Positions 28,314 to 36,018 are shown, counted from the stretch's first letter. The stretch is 64,000 nucleotides of DNA from Bacteroidota bacterium (GCA_014584605.1 JACTMO010000062.1:62001-126000); one strand, 5' to 3'. Program-made: numbers and translations. Notes: generated from the sequence alone by a model not told the origin.

Positions 28314-28390
28314 CACAAGGCATTTCCCTTGGCTGTTGAGAACTTTTCCAGAGCGCGTATCCGCAACACTTGGTAGCGGATGCGATGCTT

Positions 28391-29428
28391 TCACCCGATG
28401 GGATGGAACTTCCCGATGTCCTCTTGCAACTCGTCCAGGTCGTTGATCCGGTAGGCTTCCGTGCTGCTCACGTAACGGTGCCCGGCCATGTGCTGCACTT
28501 CGCGCAGGTTGTAGAGCTTCAACCAGTGCGTGATCACGCTGGTGCGGATCTGCTTCATGCTCTTCACGCTCTTGTCCTGCTGGTGCAACTTCTCCGTCAA
28601 CTTGAACATGGCGTTATTGATCCCTTGCCCGCTGCCGGTGCTCACGATGAACCGATCACTTGCCTTGCGCGTCAAGGCCAGCAACGCGGGCCGCGCCTTC
28701 AGTTGGTACTCCATCAGGTCCAGGATCTGCGCCGCTTCGAGGATCAGCTCGCGTTCGTTGCTTCTGCGGGTTCCCGCGATGTACACCCTGCCTTCTCTCA
28801 ACTTCAGGTCCTTCTCTTCCAGCCGTGCGATCTCCATCACGTTCAAGCCCTGGAACACCAACAGCCCCACGATCGCCTTGTTGCGCTGATGAGTGAGCGC
28901 ACTGGCGCGGTACCAGTTCTGGTTCTTGTGCTTCTCGTCCTCGGTCCAGGTGTGTTGGTGGTAGAGCTTGTCCAGCCGCTGCCGGTCCAGGATGTCGTAC
29001 AGATGCTTGCGCTGCACGCCTTTGATCGCGACCTGTCGCGTGGGGTTCTCCATCGCTTCGCCGCTGCCCACCAAGTGATCGAACCAATGCCGCAAGCTGT
29101 TCACCGTGGTGCTGATGCTGCGTTGCTTCACCTTGCCGCGCATGCCTTGCACGTAGTGCAGGATGTCCGCGTAGCCCACGTGCTGGATCCCCACGTTCTG
29201 CTGTTCCGCCCATTGCATGAACCGCAAGCTGTCCCGTACGTAACGCTCCGTCGTGCTGCCGCTGTAGCCCTTCCCCAGCAGGTGGTCCACGTAGTCCTCG
29301 ATCGGCCCCGCACTGCGTAACACATCCGCTTCCTTCAACCGTGCCTTGAGTCGCTGGGCTTCTTCCGATCCTACGGCTGTGCGTGCTCGCCCTCGTGTGC
29401 GGCTGTCGCTGCTCTTGCCCAGCTTCAT
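28391..29428 (-). CDS. Tyrosine recombinase 2 with non-canonical catalytic residues
   Basis: The 345-aa protein has a SAM-like core-binding domain (~40-135) and a catalytic domain. The terminal signature AGHRYVSSTEAY supplies His317 and the nucleophile Tyr326, and R295 (QIRTSVITHW) supplies the second Arg. The first catalytic Arg position reads GLNVMEI (Asn196) and the His of HxxR is Lys292. It may therefore be a structural or regulatory partner of recombinase 1, whose stop it overlaps by 4 bp. Two extra copies of its 3' end lie at 24089 and 24853. Confidence 0.9.
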   Translation of the reverse strand: MKLGKSSDSRTRGRARTAVGSEEAQRLKARLKEADVLRSAGPIEDYVDHLLGKGYSGSTTERYVRDSLRFMQWAEQQNVGIQHVGYADILHYVQGMRGKVKQRSISTTVNSLRHWFDHLVGSGEAMENPTRQVAIKGVQRKHLYDILDRQRLDKLYHQHTWTEDEKHKNQNWYRASALTHQRNKAIVGLLVFQGLNVMEIARLEEKDLKLREGRVYIAGTRRSNERELILEAAQILDLMEYQLKARPALLALTRKASDRFIVSTGSGQGINNAMFKLTEKLHQQDKSVKSMKQIRTSVITHWLKLYNLREVQHMAGHRYVSSTEAYRINDLDELQEDIGKFHPIG

Positions 29429-30471
29429 AGCTCGTCCTCGTGCAGTTGCAGGTACTGGCGGCGCGGGATCTTCTTGTAGGGCTGCGGCTTGTGGCTCGGC
29501 TCGATCCGCTCCACCGTCACCGCTTCCTCGTTCCGTTCTGCGGCCACCAAGTGCGTGTAGACCTGCGTACTCTCCAAGCTGCTGTGTCCCAAGAAGCGCC
29601 CGATCTTCTCCAGGTCCATCCCGTTCTGTAGCAGGTGCGTGGCGATCGAGTGGCGCAGCACATGCAGCCGCACGTTCTTGCTCTGTAGTTCGATGTTGTC
29701 GCTGCGCTGTTGCAGGATCTTCAAGCGTAGTGCCATCGTCTGCGTGTCCATGCGGGTTCCCTTCTGGCTGATGAACAAGGCTTCTTCACGCGGCGCTTTG
29801 AGCATCGCGGGCCGGTGGTCGTAGATCCAGCTTTGCAGGTGGCCGCTCGCCGTCTTGTTGAACGGCACCAGACGTTCCTTGTAGTTCTTGCCCTTGCGCA
29901 CGTGCAGCACCTGCTTGTCCAGGTTGATGTCCCCCAGATCCAGGTGGTAGCCTTCGTTCCTCCGTAGCCCACACCCGTAGAAGATCGTGAGGATGGCGCG
30001 GTCACGCGCGGCGATGGCCTCGGGCTGCCACACGCCCGGCGCGGGCGTTCCCGGATCGGTCACGCGGTAGAGCTCGTGGATCTCCTCCTGGCTCAGGTGC
30101 TCGATCGTGCGCGTGTCGTCGTTCTCCCATTCGATCTTCAGGTGCGGCAGCACCAGCCGCCCGCTCTCGCGCAAGTACTGAGTGAACTTGTAGAGCGCCT
30201 GCAGGTGCTTGTTCAAGGATCCGTTGCTGAGCCCTCCGCCGGTGCGCGTGTTGGTGCGCTCGCGCAAGTGCGCGAAGTGGTCGTGGAAGTCCTGCACGTC
30301 GATCTGTTCGATCCCCGTGGTGCCCGTGCTTTCCAGGTAGTGCAGGAACTCGCGTGCATGCAGGGGCAGCTTGTACACCGTGCGCGGCGCGTAGCCCAGC
30401 ACGTCCAGCCATTCGCGGAAGGACTGTTCCACGTAGCGGAACGCCTCGCTTTCAACGCTCAGTTGCTTCAT
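29425..30471 (-). CDS. Tyrosine recombinase 1 (XerC/D-like, complete active site)
   Basis: The 348-aa site-specific recombinase has an N-terminal core-binding domain (~1-100). Catalytic residues are visible as R170 (CGLRRNE), K193 (VRKGK), H270 and R273 (LHVLRHS), H296 (FLGHSS) and Y305 (TQVYTH). Middle gene of the ATPase-Rec1-Rec2 operon. The start at 30471 (MKQLSVESE) is preferred; the ORF track allows 15 more residues to 30516. It likely catalyses integration, excision or cassette exchange together with recombinase 2. Confidence 0.93.
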   Translation of the reverse strand: MKQLSVESEAFRYVEQSFREWLDVLGYAPRTVYKLPLHAREFLHYLESTGTTGIEQIDVQDFHDHFAHLRERTNTRTGGGLSNGSLNKHLQALYKFTQYLRESGRLVLPHLKIEWENDDTRTIEHLSQEEIHELYRVTDPGTPAPGVWQPEAIAARDRAILTIFYGCGLRRNEGYHLDLGDINLDKQVLHVRKGKNYKERLVPFNKTASGHLQSWIYDHRPAMLKAPREEALFISQKGTRMDTQTMALRLKILQQRSDNIELQSKNVRLHVLRHSIATHLLQNGMDLEKIGRFLGHSSLESTQVYTHLVAAERNEEAVTVERIEPSHKPQPYKKIPRRQYLQLHEDEL

Positions 30472-30562
30472 GTAAAAAGTTCGATCATGGAGCGTTTCCG
30501 CTCCGGTGTGTCTCACTGGCTGCTGCCCCTACGCTGGCAAGGACTTCAGTACGACAAGCCGC

Positions 30563-32215
30563 CTATTGTCCAACTGATGGCATACTGTCCGGCCCAGCTT
30601 CGTCCTTCTTCTTCCTGGACCGCTTGGGCTGTGGCTGCTCCTTCACTTCTTCCGCCTGTGCTTGTCGTGTTGCATGCGTGTGCTTCACTTGCTCGACCAC
30701 GCGTTGCACCTGCGTCTGTATGCTCTGCTGCAAGCCTTGGTAGCTCTTCACGTCGCGCACCTTGTAGCTGTAGCCGCCCCGGTACTTGTTGCCTCCGGTG
30801 ATCTCCAATAGACCGAACTCGCACAACTCGTTCAGGTAGCGGCCCAAGGTGCGCGGGTGGATCCGAAGCTCCTCGCGCACCGTGCTGGCGAAGAAGCCGC
30901 CTTGCTTGGGATCCGTGGCCCTGCTTCGCTGGCCATCCCAGTTCTTCAGCAGTTGGAAGAACACACGCGACGCGCCGCTCAACTCATCCGCCTTGCGGAA
31001 CAGCACATCCTCCAACAGGTCGAACGCCGCTTCCACGTCCTCCGGGCTGCTCTCGATGAACACTTCCCCGGTCCGCTGGTCCACCTGGTGCTCGCGCTGG
31101 TACTGGTGGAAGAAGGTGATCGCCTCGATGAAGCCCAGCAGCAGCGGCAAGGTGCGGCGCGGCTTGAACACTTCGGCGGGCAGGTCGATCAAGGGCGCGT
31201 AGGGGTTGATCACCGTCACCGGTTCCAAGGCCTGTTGCATCCGCCTCAGCTTCGCTTGCAGCAACGCTTCCTTGCCGGTGTCGATCAGCCCCGCCCGCCG
31301 TTGCTTCTGGTAGTGCATGATCCGCGCGTCCTGCTCCTTGCTGCCGTCCAGGTGGATCAACAGGCTCCGGTTCGCGTTGTCCTCATAGACCTTCTCCCGC
31401 GTGGTGCAACCGATCACGCACACCGGACCTTCCACCACCAGCGTCACCGTCTTCAACGCGCCGCTCTTCTCCTTCACCGTCATGGTCTTGCTGATCCGCT
31501 TCTTGCTCTGCAGCTCCCGGATCGGGAACATCACTTCCTGCGCCCCGTCCAAGTCCTCTATCAAAAACACCTTGCCCTTGATCTCTTCGCGCTCGAAGTG
31601 GTAGAAGCTGGCCCCGGTAAAGGCGGTGTTCTCGCGGATCTCCTCGCTGGGCATGCACCCGGCCACCTTCTCCATCAGGTAGCTCTTGCCCGTGCCGCTT
31701 CCTGCCAGGCAGATCACGCTCAACGGATCATGGCGCTTGCGGCTGCCCATGGCGTACCACAGGATCAGCACGTTCTTCTCTTCGCCCAGGATCCCCGTGC
31801 CGTGCAGGTCTTCCAAGGTGCGTTGCTGCAAGTGCTCGTGTTGCAGGTCTTCGATCGCCGCTTGCCGTTCTTCCGCGCTCAAGGTGCTCACGGGCTTCTT
31901 CTCCTGCGCGGCCTCGATCTTCCCCAGCCGGTGGCCTTCGAGTTGCGCGGTGAGCTCGCTCAGGCTCGCCGCCAGCACGCTGGTGCCCACCTCCAGGCGC
32001 TCGGCCGCCTTGCGGATGAACTTCTCCAGCTGCGTGTCATTGTACAGGTCCAGGTTGTGCCGCATCGGCGGGCGCGGGTTGTCCGGGATCGCCACCTTCA
32101 GCGTCACCCGCATCCGGTCCAGGCCTTCCAGCTTGATCCCGCCCAGCACTTCCAGGTGCAACAGCGGGTTGTGCAATGCCAGCGTGCCGGCGGGTCCTTC
32201 GATCAGGTTGGACAT
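30563..32215 (-). CDS. AAA-type ATPase of the mobile element (primase/helicase-associated family)
   Basis: The 550-aa protein has Walker A AGSGTGKS (171-178), Walker B-like KVFLIEDLDG (~215-224) and a later conserved CVIGCTTREKVYEDNANRSLLIHLD (sensor/arginine-finger region). A winged-helix-like segment lies at ~430-500 (REELRIHPRTLGRYLNELCEFGLLEI), followed by a basic tail. It resembles the ATPase half of primase-like proteins in mobile elements but lacks the CHC2 zinc finger and toprim. First gene of the operon; probably assists replication or recombination of the element. Exact role unknown. Confidence 0.72.
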   Translation of the reverse strand: MSNLIEGPAGTLALHNPLLHLEVLGGIKLEGLDRMRVTLKVAIPDNPRPPMRHNLDLYNDTQLEKFIRKAAERLEVGTSVLAASLSELTAQLEGHRLGKIEAAQEKKPVSTLSAEERQAAIEDLQHEHLQQRTLEDLHGTGILGEEKNVLILWYAMGSRKRHDPLSVICLAGSGTGKSYLMEKVAGCMPSEEIRENTAFTGASFYHFEREEIKGKVFLIEDLDGAQEVMFPIRELQSKKRISKTMTVKEKSGALKTVTLVVEGPVCVIGCTTREKVYEDNANRSLLIHLDGSKEQDARIMHYQKQRRAGLIDTGKEALLQAKLRRMQQALEPVTVINPYAPLIDLPAEVFKPRRTLPLLLGFIEAITFFHQYQREHQVDQRTGEVFIESSPEDVEAAFDLLEDVLFRKADELSGASRVFFQLLKNWDGQRSRATDPKQGGFFASTVREELRIHPRTLGRYLNELCEFGLLEITGGNKYRGGYSYKVRDVKSYQGLQQSIQTQVQRVVEQVKHTHATRQAQAEEVKEQPQPKRSRKKKDEAGPDSMPSVGQ

Positions 32216-32246
32216 GGTTCGGAGTGATCAGAAAAAGTTCGTTCAG

Positions 32247-32267
32247 CACTTATCTGCTGCAAGTGTA
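32247..32267 (-). promoter_or_regulatory. Candidate promoter/operator of the recombinase operon
   Basis: CACTT-ATCTGCTGC-AAGTG inverted repeat overlapping a TACACTTG -7-like box (32267-32260, minus) upstream of the ATPase start at 32215. Confidence 0.4.
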
Positions 32268-32324
32268 GCATATCGGCTTGATACGACCAAGCACACCCGC
32301 TTCTTCCTGCACCCATCTGCTTCG

Positions 32325-32332
32325 TAGTTTCG
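32325..32332 (+). promoter_or_regulatory. -7 box TAGTTTCG of the XRE gene
   Basis: 42 nt before the XRE ATG. A palindrome CTGCATTTGCAG at 32341-32352 lies just after the expected transcription start and is a candidate autoregulatory operator. Confidence 0.5.
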
Positions 32333-32373
32333 CGCTGCTGCTGCATTTGCAGTGCATTCAACAACACTTCGGT

Positions 32374-32706
32374 ATGAGCACCTTCGGCAAGCGCATCACC
32401 GCCGCACGCAAGGACAAGGGACTTTCCCAAGGCGACCTGGCCAAGAAGATCGGCACCATGGGCGTGGTCCTGGGACGCTACGAACGCGATGAGGTGAAGC
32501 CCTCCATCGAAGTGGCCGCCAAGATCTCCCAGGCCCTGGGGGTCTCCCTCGATTACCTCGTGGGCAACTCCGAGGTGCTCCTGGACAAGGACCTGATCAA
32601 GCGCATCACCGAGATCCAGCAGCTATCCGAGGCCGACCGACAAGGCATCTTTTTCGCCCTCGATGGGCTCCTCAGGGATGCCAAGGCCAGGAAGGCCTAC
32701 ACCTGA
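32374..32706 (+). CDS. XRE-family transcriptional regulator
   Basis: The 110-aa protein has an N-terminal HTH_3 domain (FGKRITAARKDKGLSQGDLAKKIGTMGVVLGRYERDEVKPSIEVAAKISQALGVSLDYL) and a C-terminal tail IKRITEIQQLSEADRQ...RDAKARKAYT. It is divergent from the ATPase-recombinase operon with 158 bp between starts, the usual layout for a repressor that controls element excision or transfer. A truncated relative lies at 25372. Start at 32374 by the HTH boundary; the ORF-track start is upstream of the promoter. Confidence 0.88.
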   Translation: MSTFGKRITAARKDKGLSQGDLAKKIGTMGVVLGRYERDEVKPSIEVAAKISQALGVSLDYLVGNSEVLLDKDLIKRITEIQQLSEADRQGIFFALDGLLRDAKARKAYT

Positions 32707-32712
32707 TCTGTT

Positions 32713-32747
32713 GGGGCACGAGCTGCAAGCTCGCGCCAGTTTCGGGG
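32713..32747. repeat. REP-like palindrome R3
   Basis: Core GCACGAGCTGCAAGCTCGCG flanked by GGGG on the left and CCAGTTTCGGGG on the right. Perfect CGAGCT-GCA-AGCTCG inverted repeat, 7 bp after the XRE stop and before the convergent lipoprotein gene, mirroring R1/R2. Confidence 0.7.
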
Positions 32748-32793
32748 AAGGCGTATGCGTAGCTGGATCGCCCATCCGCGATAGCGGTGGGGG

Positions 32794-33327
32794 TCACATG
32801 ATAGTTTCAGCAATCCACAGCACACGATTGCGTTTGTCCAATATATACGTTCTAGCCTTGCTCGGATTGTTGATGTCGGGCCAATAATGAGCTGCGTGTA
32901 CGACTTGGGCGGTGTCGCTTAGTAGTAATCTGATAGTCGCAAGCTTATCGCTTAGAACGGGAGATCTGGTAAAGTATCTAGCTGTCAAAGCGTAGACCTG
33001 GTTACTATCTAAGTTGATGAGGCCTATGCTCCAGGGTATGGAGTGCCATGAACCCAGCCTTGACAATGATGGGTCTGTGTGAAAGTTGACAAGGAAGCTA
33101 TCTACAACGGCAGGTTCAAGCACATAGCGCTCCAAAGTGAACCCTTCGCCTTGAAGGCCTATACCATCTGACCATGAGGTTTCGTCAATCGGTTGAACAT
33201 CCGGGACACCAAGTACGACTGGCAATGTGTCTTTGAAGTGACCCTGTTGGCACGAAACAGAACACAATACCAGTAAGATGAGAACCCAAAGACGCAAAGC
33301 ACCCAAGGCTAAAATTTCGGCCCCCAT
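32794..33327 (-). CDS. Lipoprotein, candidate immunity protein of RHS tip 2
   Basis: The 177-aa protein has a hydrophobic leader and lipobox (LVLCSVSC). No family recognised. The mature part is mixed alpha/beta and AT-richer than host genes. Its start overlaps the RHS tip 2 stop by 19 bp, the same arrangement as at 26122. Immunity or accessory role inferred from position only. Confidence 0.6.
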   Translation of the reverse strand: MGAEILALGALRLWVLILLVLCSVSCQQGHFKDTLPVVLGVPDVQPIDETSWSDGIGLQGEGFTLERYVLEPAVVDSFLVNFHTDPSLSRLGSWHSIPWSIGLINLDSNQVYALTARYFTRSPVLSDKLATIRLLLSDTAQVVHAAHYWPDINNPSKARTYILDKRNRVLWIAETIM

Positions 33328-34214
33328 AAGCCTGGATTATGGACTGGTGCAGGCGGCCGTTGACGAACTCTTCCTGTCCCATAGCCGCGTATTTGGAACC
33401 CTATGCCGTTACCCGCAACCGCGCCACCAATGGCTGTTGCGATATTTCGACCTGTTCGCCCAGGTTGCTGCTCAAAATCATAGGTATCGATGAGTCCGTT
33501 GTTACTCCCTATGCGAACATCAGTTGCCGTAGTCCTCGTCAATAGGATAGTGCCGTAAACCAGTCCGGTTTCCAAATTAGCGTTCGAGAGAGAGGCGAAA
33601 TTCACAGGTACTCCTTGTCCCAGCGGGAGTTCATCGCTAAAGACAGGAGAAAGATCAATCTGGGCGGCATCCACAAACAGAGGCTGGCCATTACCCGTTC
33701 TAAACCATTCGTTTGCCTCTTCCAAGGTTAGCTGTCCATCGTAGTCGGGTCGGGAGTTGAGCGAAGTATGAGTCCGAACCATACTCATCCTCGCTTCCGC
33801 ACTCGCAAAGCCATTGAGCCAGCCCTTATCAAGCTTCTGAGCATCCTCATGCTTCATGCCCTGCTTGAAGTCCTTACTGTCCATCACTATCGCGTCCCCT
33901 TGAAGACCCTGGTCATCCGTACCTAAAAGGTCGCCAGTTGCAGAGTCGTATATTGGTGAGTCATTCGCACCGTTGGGATCGATGTTGGTGATGAACTTGT
34001 TGCTGAAGGCGTGGTAGGGGGACATCCAGGGCTTGTCCACCGGATCCAGGTTCCACCTCCGGGCGATGCGCGTATCGTACTGCCAGTACTCGGCGGTATA
34101 GCTGGTGCTTGTGGCCCCGTAGATCTCATCGTCCATTTCCTGCCCGCCTGCCGCACCGAAGCGGTAGGTATCGCTTTGCCAATTGCGCCCGGGTAAAAGA
34201 GACCCGCCCCGCAT
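33309..34214 (-). pseudogene. Orphan RHS-core C-terminal tip 2
   Basis: Begins at GGSLLPGRNWQSDTYRFG, the same point of the RHS core where tip 1 begins. It continues through EIYGATSTSYTAEYWQYDTRIARRWNLDPVDKPWMSPYHAF into a tip of about 200 residues (…LIDTYDFEQQPGRTGRN…) that differs from tip 1 and that I cannot assign. An ATG happens to precede it, so a 301-aa product is possible. It stops at the terminator of the OmpA/TPR gene, marking the island edge. Confidence 0.7.
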
Positions 34215-34224
34215 GCCCCGAAGC

Positions 34225-34257
34225 TAACGAAAAGCCCCCGGCCGGGGCCGGGGGCTT
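34225..34257 (-). terminator. Terminator of the OmpA/TPR lipoprotein gene
   Basis: Perfect AAGCCCCCGGCC-CC-GGCCGGGGGCTT hairpin with TTTTCGTT on the minus strand, 22 nt after the stop at 34279. Confidence 0.85.
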
Positions 34258-34278
34258 GGCGAACGATCGGGGCCTGGC

Positions 34279-35982
34279 TCAGATGCCCAGGTTATCCTTG
34301 AAGGCCCGGAATTCCAGGTCCTTGCGGGCCTTGTCGGCCAGCTTGGGATCCTTCTGCACGGCCAGGGCCAGTTGGTTGCGCACCATGTCGCCGTTGTTCT
34401 GGCGGGCGCCGCAGATGGCCATCAGGTAGTGGCCCTCGGCGGTGTCCTTGTCGGGGCTGGCCTCCAGCATGCGCTGGGCGGCGGCGGCATCGCCGCTGAG
34501 CAGCTTGGCCAGGGCGCTGTTGAAGTCGTTCACCCCGCTGAAGCTGCTGTTGGCGCTGCCGTAGTCCCCGTTCTGGATGTGCACGATGCCCATGTTGTAG
34601 TTCACCTCCGGACCGGCGGCACCGGCCTTCTTGTAGAGTTCCATGGCCTTCTTGCGGTCGCCTTTCAGGCGGGCGCAGGCACCGAGGTTGTTGGTGCTGA
34701 TGGGGTTGTCCTGGATGCTGTTGGCCTTCTGGAACTGGGCCTCGGCCTCGGCCAGGCGGTTCTGCTGGTAGTGGATGTAGCCCACGTTGTTGGCCCCGCG
34801 GTGGTCGTTGGGGTAAATGCGCTCGGCCTCCTTGTAGATGCGCAGCTGCTCGTTGAGGTCGGTGGTGAGCGTGGCCGCGAAGAGCAGCTCCTCGATGGTG
34901 AGGCTGTCGGGCATGGTGCGGCTCATGGCGGTGAGCTGCTCGTCGGTCTTGCCCACGCGCTCGTAGTTGAGCTTCACCTCGCTGCGGCGCAGCTGCGGCA
35001 GGATGCTCTCGCGGATCTCCTGGTAGGTGGCGGCCATGTTCTTGATCTCGGCCTCGCGCTTGTTCACATCGGGGTACATGCCCAGCACGCGCAGCACCAG
35101 GTCCTTGTCGCCGAAGCTGCTGGCCTTCATGGCACGCTCGAAACCGTCCCAGTCCTCGCCGTGGCTGGTGCTGCTGAAGAGCGAATCGCCCTTGGCCAGC
35201 TTGTTGCGGCCCAGCTCGGTTTGCAGCCAGCGCATGGCATGCTTGTCGCGCTTGTTGGCCAGCCCCTCGTTCATGTCCACCTCCCCTTCGGGCGAGGCGT
35301 AGGCATCGATGCGGATGCTCTTGATCACCACGTTCGGGTTCTTGGCGTTGGCCTTGAGGAAGTCCTGCATGGCCTTCACATCCGCGTCCTTCAGGTCTCC
35401 GCTGACGGGCACATCGCTGGCCACGTTGTAGTTGAGCTGCAGGTCCTGGCTGTGCTGGGTGATGCGCTGGAAGGCATCCTTGGCCAGGATGACCTTGTCG
35501 TCACCCTTCACCAGGAACGGGGTGGTGATGACGCCATCGGCGATCTTCACCGGGTCGAAGGGCTTCTCCTTCTTGCCCTGCTTGCCCAGGATCCGGACCA
35601 TCAGTTCGCTGGTCTCCATGCCGGGCACGTAGGCCACCTTGTCGGCGTAGTTGAAATCCTTGCCGCTCTCGTAGGGGATCACGGTGTAGTTGCCCGCCGC
35701 GCCCTCGCCTTGGAAACCGGCCATCTTCAGCGGGGTCTCGCCACCGGCGTAAGTGATGGCGGGGGTGAGCTCCACCAGGGCTTTCTTGTAGAAATACTTG
35801 CCCGGGAAGTTGCCCCGGATGTTCACCGCCACGCTGTCGCCTTGAACGATGAGCGGGTTGGGATCGACCGTGTACTTGATGTTCTCGGCGTACTTGGTCA
35901 TTTTGCCCAATCCGCCGCAGCCGGCAAGAAGGAGGGCTGAACCGGCCAGGAGGGCCGCACCGCGCAGGGGGACGTGCTTCAT
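34279..35982 (-). CDS. OmpA-like/TPR outer-membrane lipoprotein
   Basis: The 567-aa protein has signal peptide and lipobox (AALLAGSALLLAGC). A beta-rich N-terminal half, an OmpA-like segment with AYASPEGEVDMNEGLANKRDKHAMRWL around residues 225-255, and a C-terminal TPR region (IYPNDHRGANNVGYIHYQQNRLAEAEAQFQKA…) follow. It probably links the outer membrane to peptidoglycan or works with a Bacteroidota OM complex; partner unknown. The start at 35982 follows a perfect -7 box. Confidence 0.85.
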   Translation of the reverse strand: MKHVPLRGAALLAGSALLLAGCGGLGKMTKYAENIKYTVDPNPLIVQGDSVAVNIRGNFPGKYFYKKALVELTPAITYAGGETPLKMAGFQGEGAAGNYTVIPYESGKDFNYADKVAYVPGMETSELMVRILGKQGKKEKPFDPVKIADGVITTPFLVKGDDKVILAKDAFQRITQHSQDLQLNYNVASDVPVSGDLKDADVKAMQDFLKANAKNPNVVIKSIRIDAYASPEGEVDMNEGLANKRDKHAMRWLQTELGRNKLAKGDSLFSSTSHGEDWDGFERAMKASSFGDKDLVLRVLGMYPDVNKREAEIKNMAATYQEIRESILPQLRRSEVKLNYERVGKTDEQLTAMSRTMPDSLTIEELLFAATLTTDLNEQLRIYKEAERIYPNDHRGANNVGYIHYQQNRLAEAEAQFQKANSIQDNPISTNNLGACARLKGDRKKAMELYKKAGAAGPEVNYNMGIVHIQNGDYGSANSSFSGVNDFNSALAKLLSGDAAAAQRMLEASPDKDTAEGHYLMAICGARQNNGDMVRNQLALAVQKDPKLADKARKDLEFRAFKDNLGI

Positions 35983-36018
35983 TTGTTCGGGATGCTGATG
36001 GTCAGGAGGTTCCGGGCG

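Larger units (their letters stand above)
27299..28390. other. 1.1-kb hairpin-dense, apparently non-coding segment
   Basis: All ORFs here are Arg/Pro/Ala-rich shadows in several frames, as expected for non-coding GC-rich DNA. The segment is packed with nested inverted repeats at 27475-27529, 27697-27733, 28004-28055, 28142-28194 and 28287-28313, and recurring purine-rich GGAGCGA(C/A)-type strings. It lies directly downstream of the recombinase operon (minus strand). It may be a structured RNA, the end or origin region of the element, or decayed DNA. Confidence 0.6.
23130..34218. mobile_element. Accessory island with paired-recombinase element, TA cassettes and orphan RHS tips
   Basis: The ~11-kb block lies between core genes (DUF2249 and the OmpA/TPR lipoprotein). 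It holds two tyrosine recombinases, an ATPase, one intact and one truncated XRE gene, two ParE-type TA operons, recombinase and Y1-transposase remnants, REP-like palindromes and two truncated RHS tips with lipoprotein genes. Composition is patchy: the RHS/lipoprotein parts (25.6-27.0 and 32.7-34.2 kb) are visibly AT-richer than the host. A 12-bp direct repeat (CCCCGCATGCCC) occurs at 23441 and 34207. The outer boundaries are inferred. Confidence 0.65.

Noticed and set aside
28391-29428. Calling recombinase 2 a pseudogene
   Set aside because: The frame is intact, overlaps recombinase 1 by 4 bp, and keeps the Tyr and one Arg; I recall similar substitutions in related recombinases.
23130-34218. 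CRISPR array
   Set aside because: Repeats are palindromes and scattered pairs, not regularly spaced direct repeats; no cas genes.
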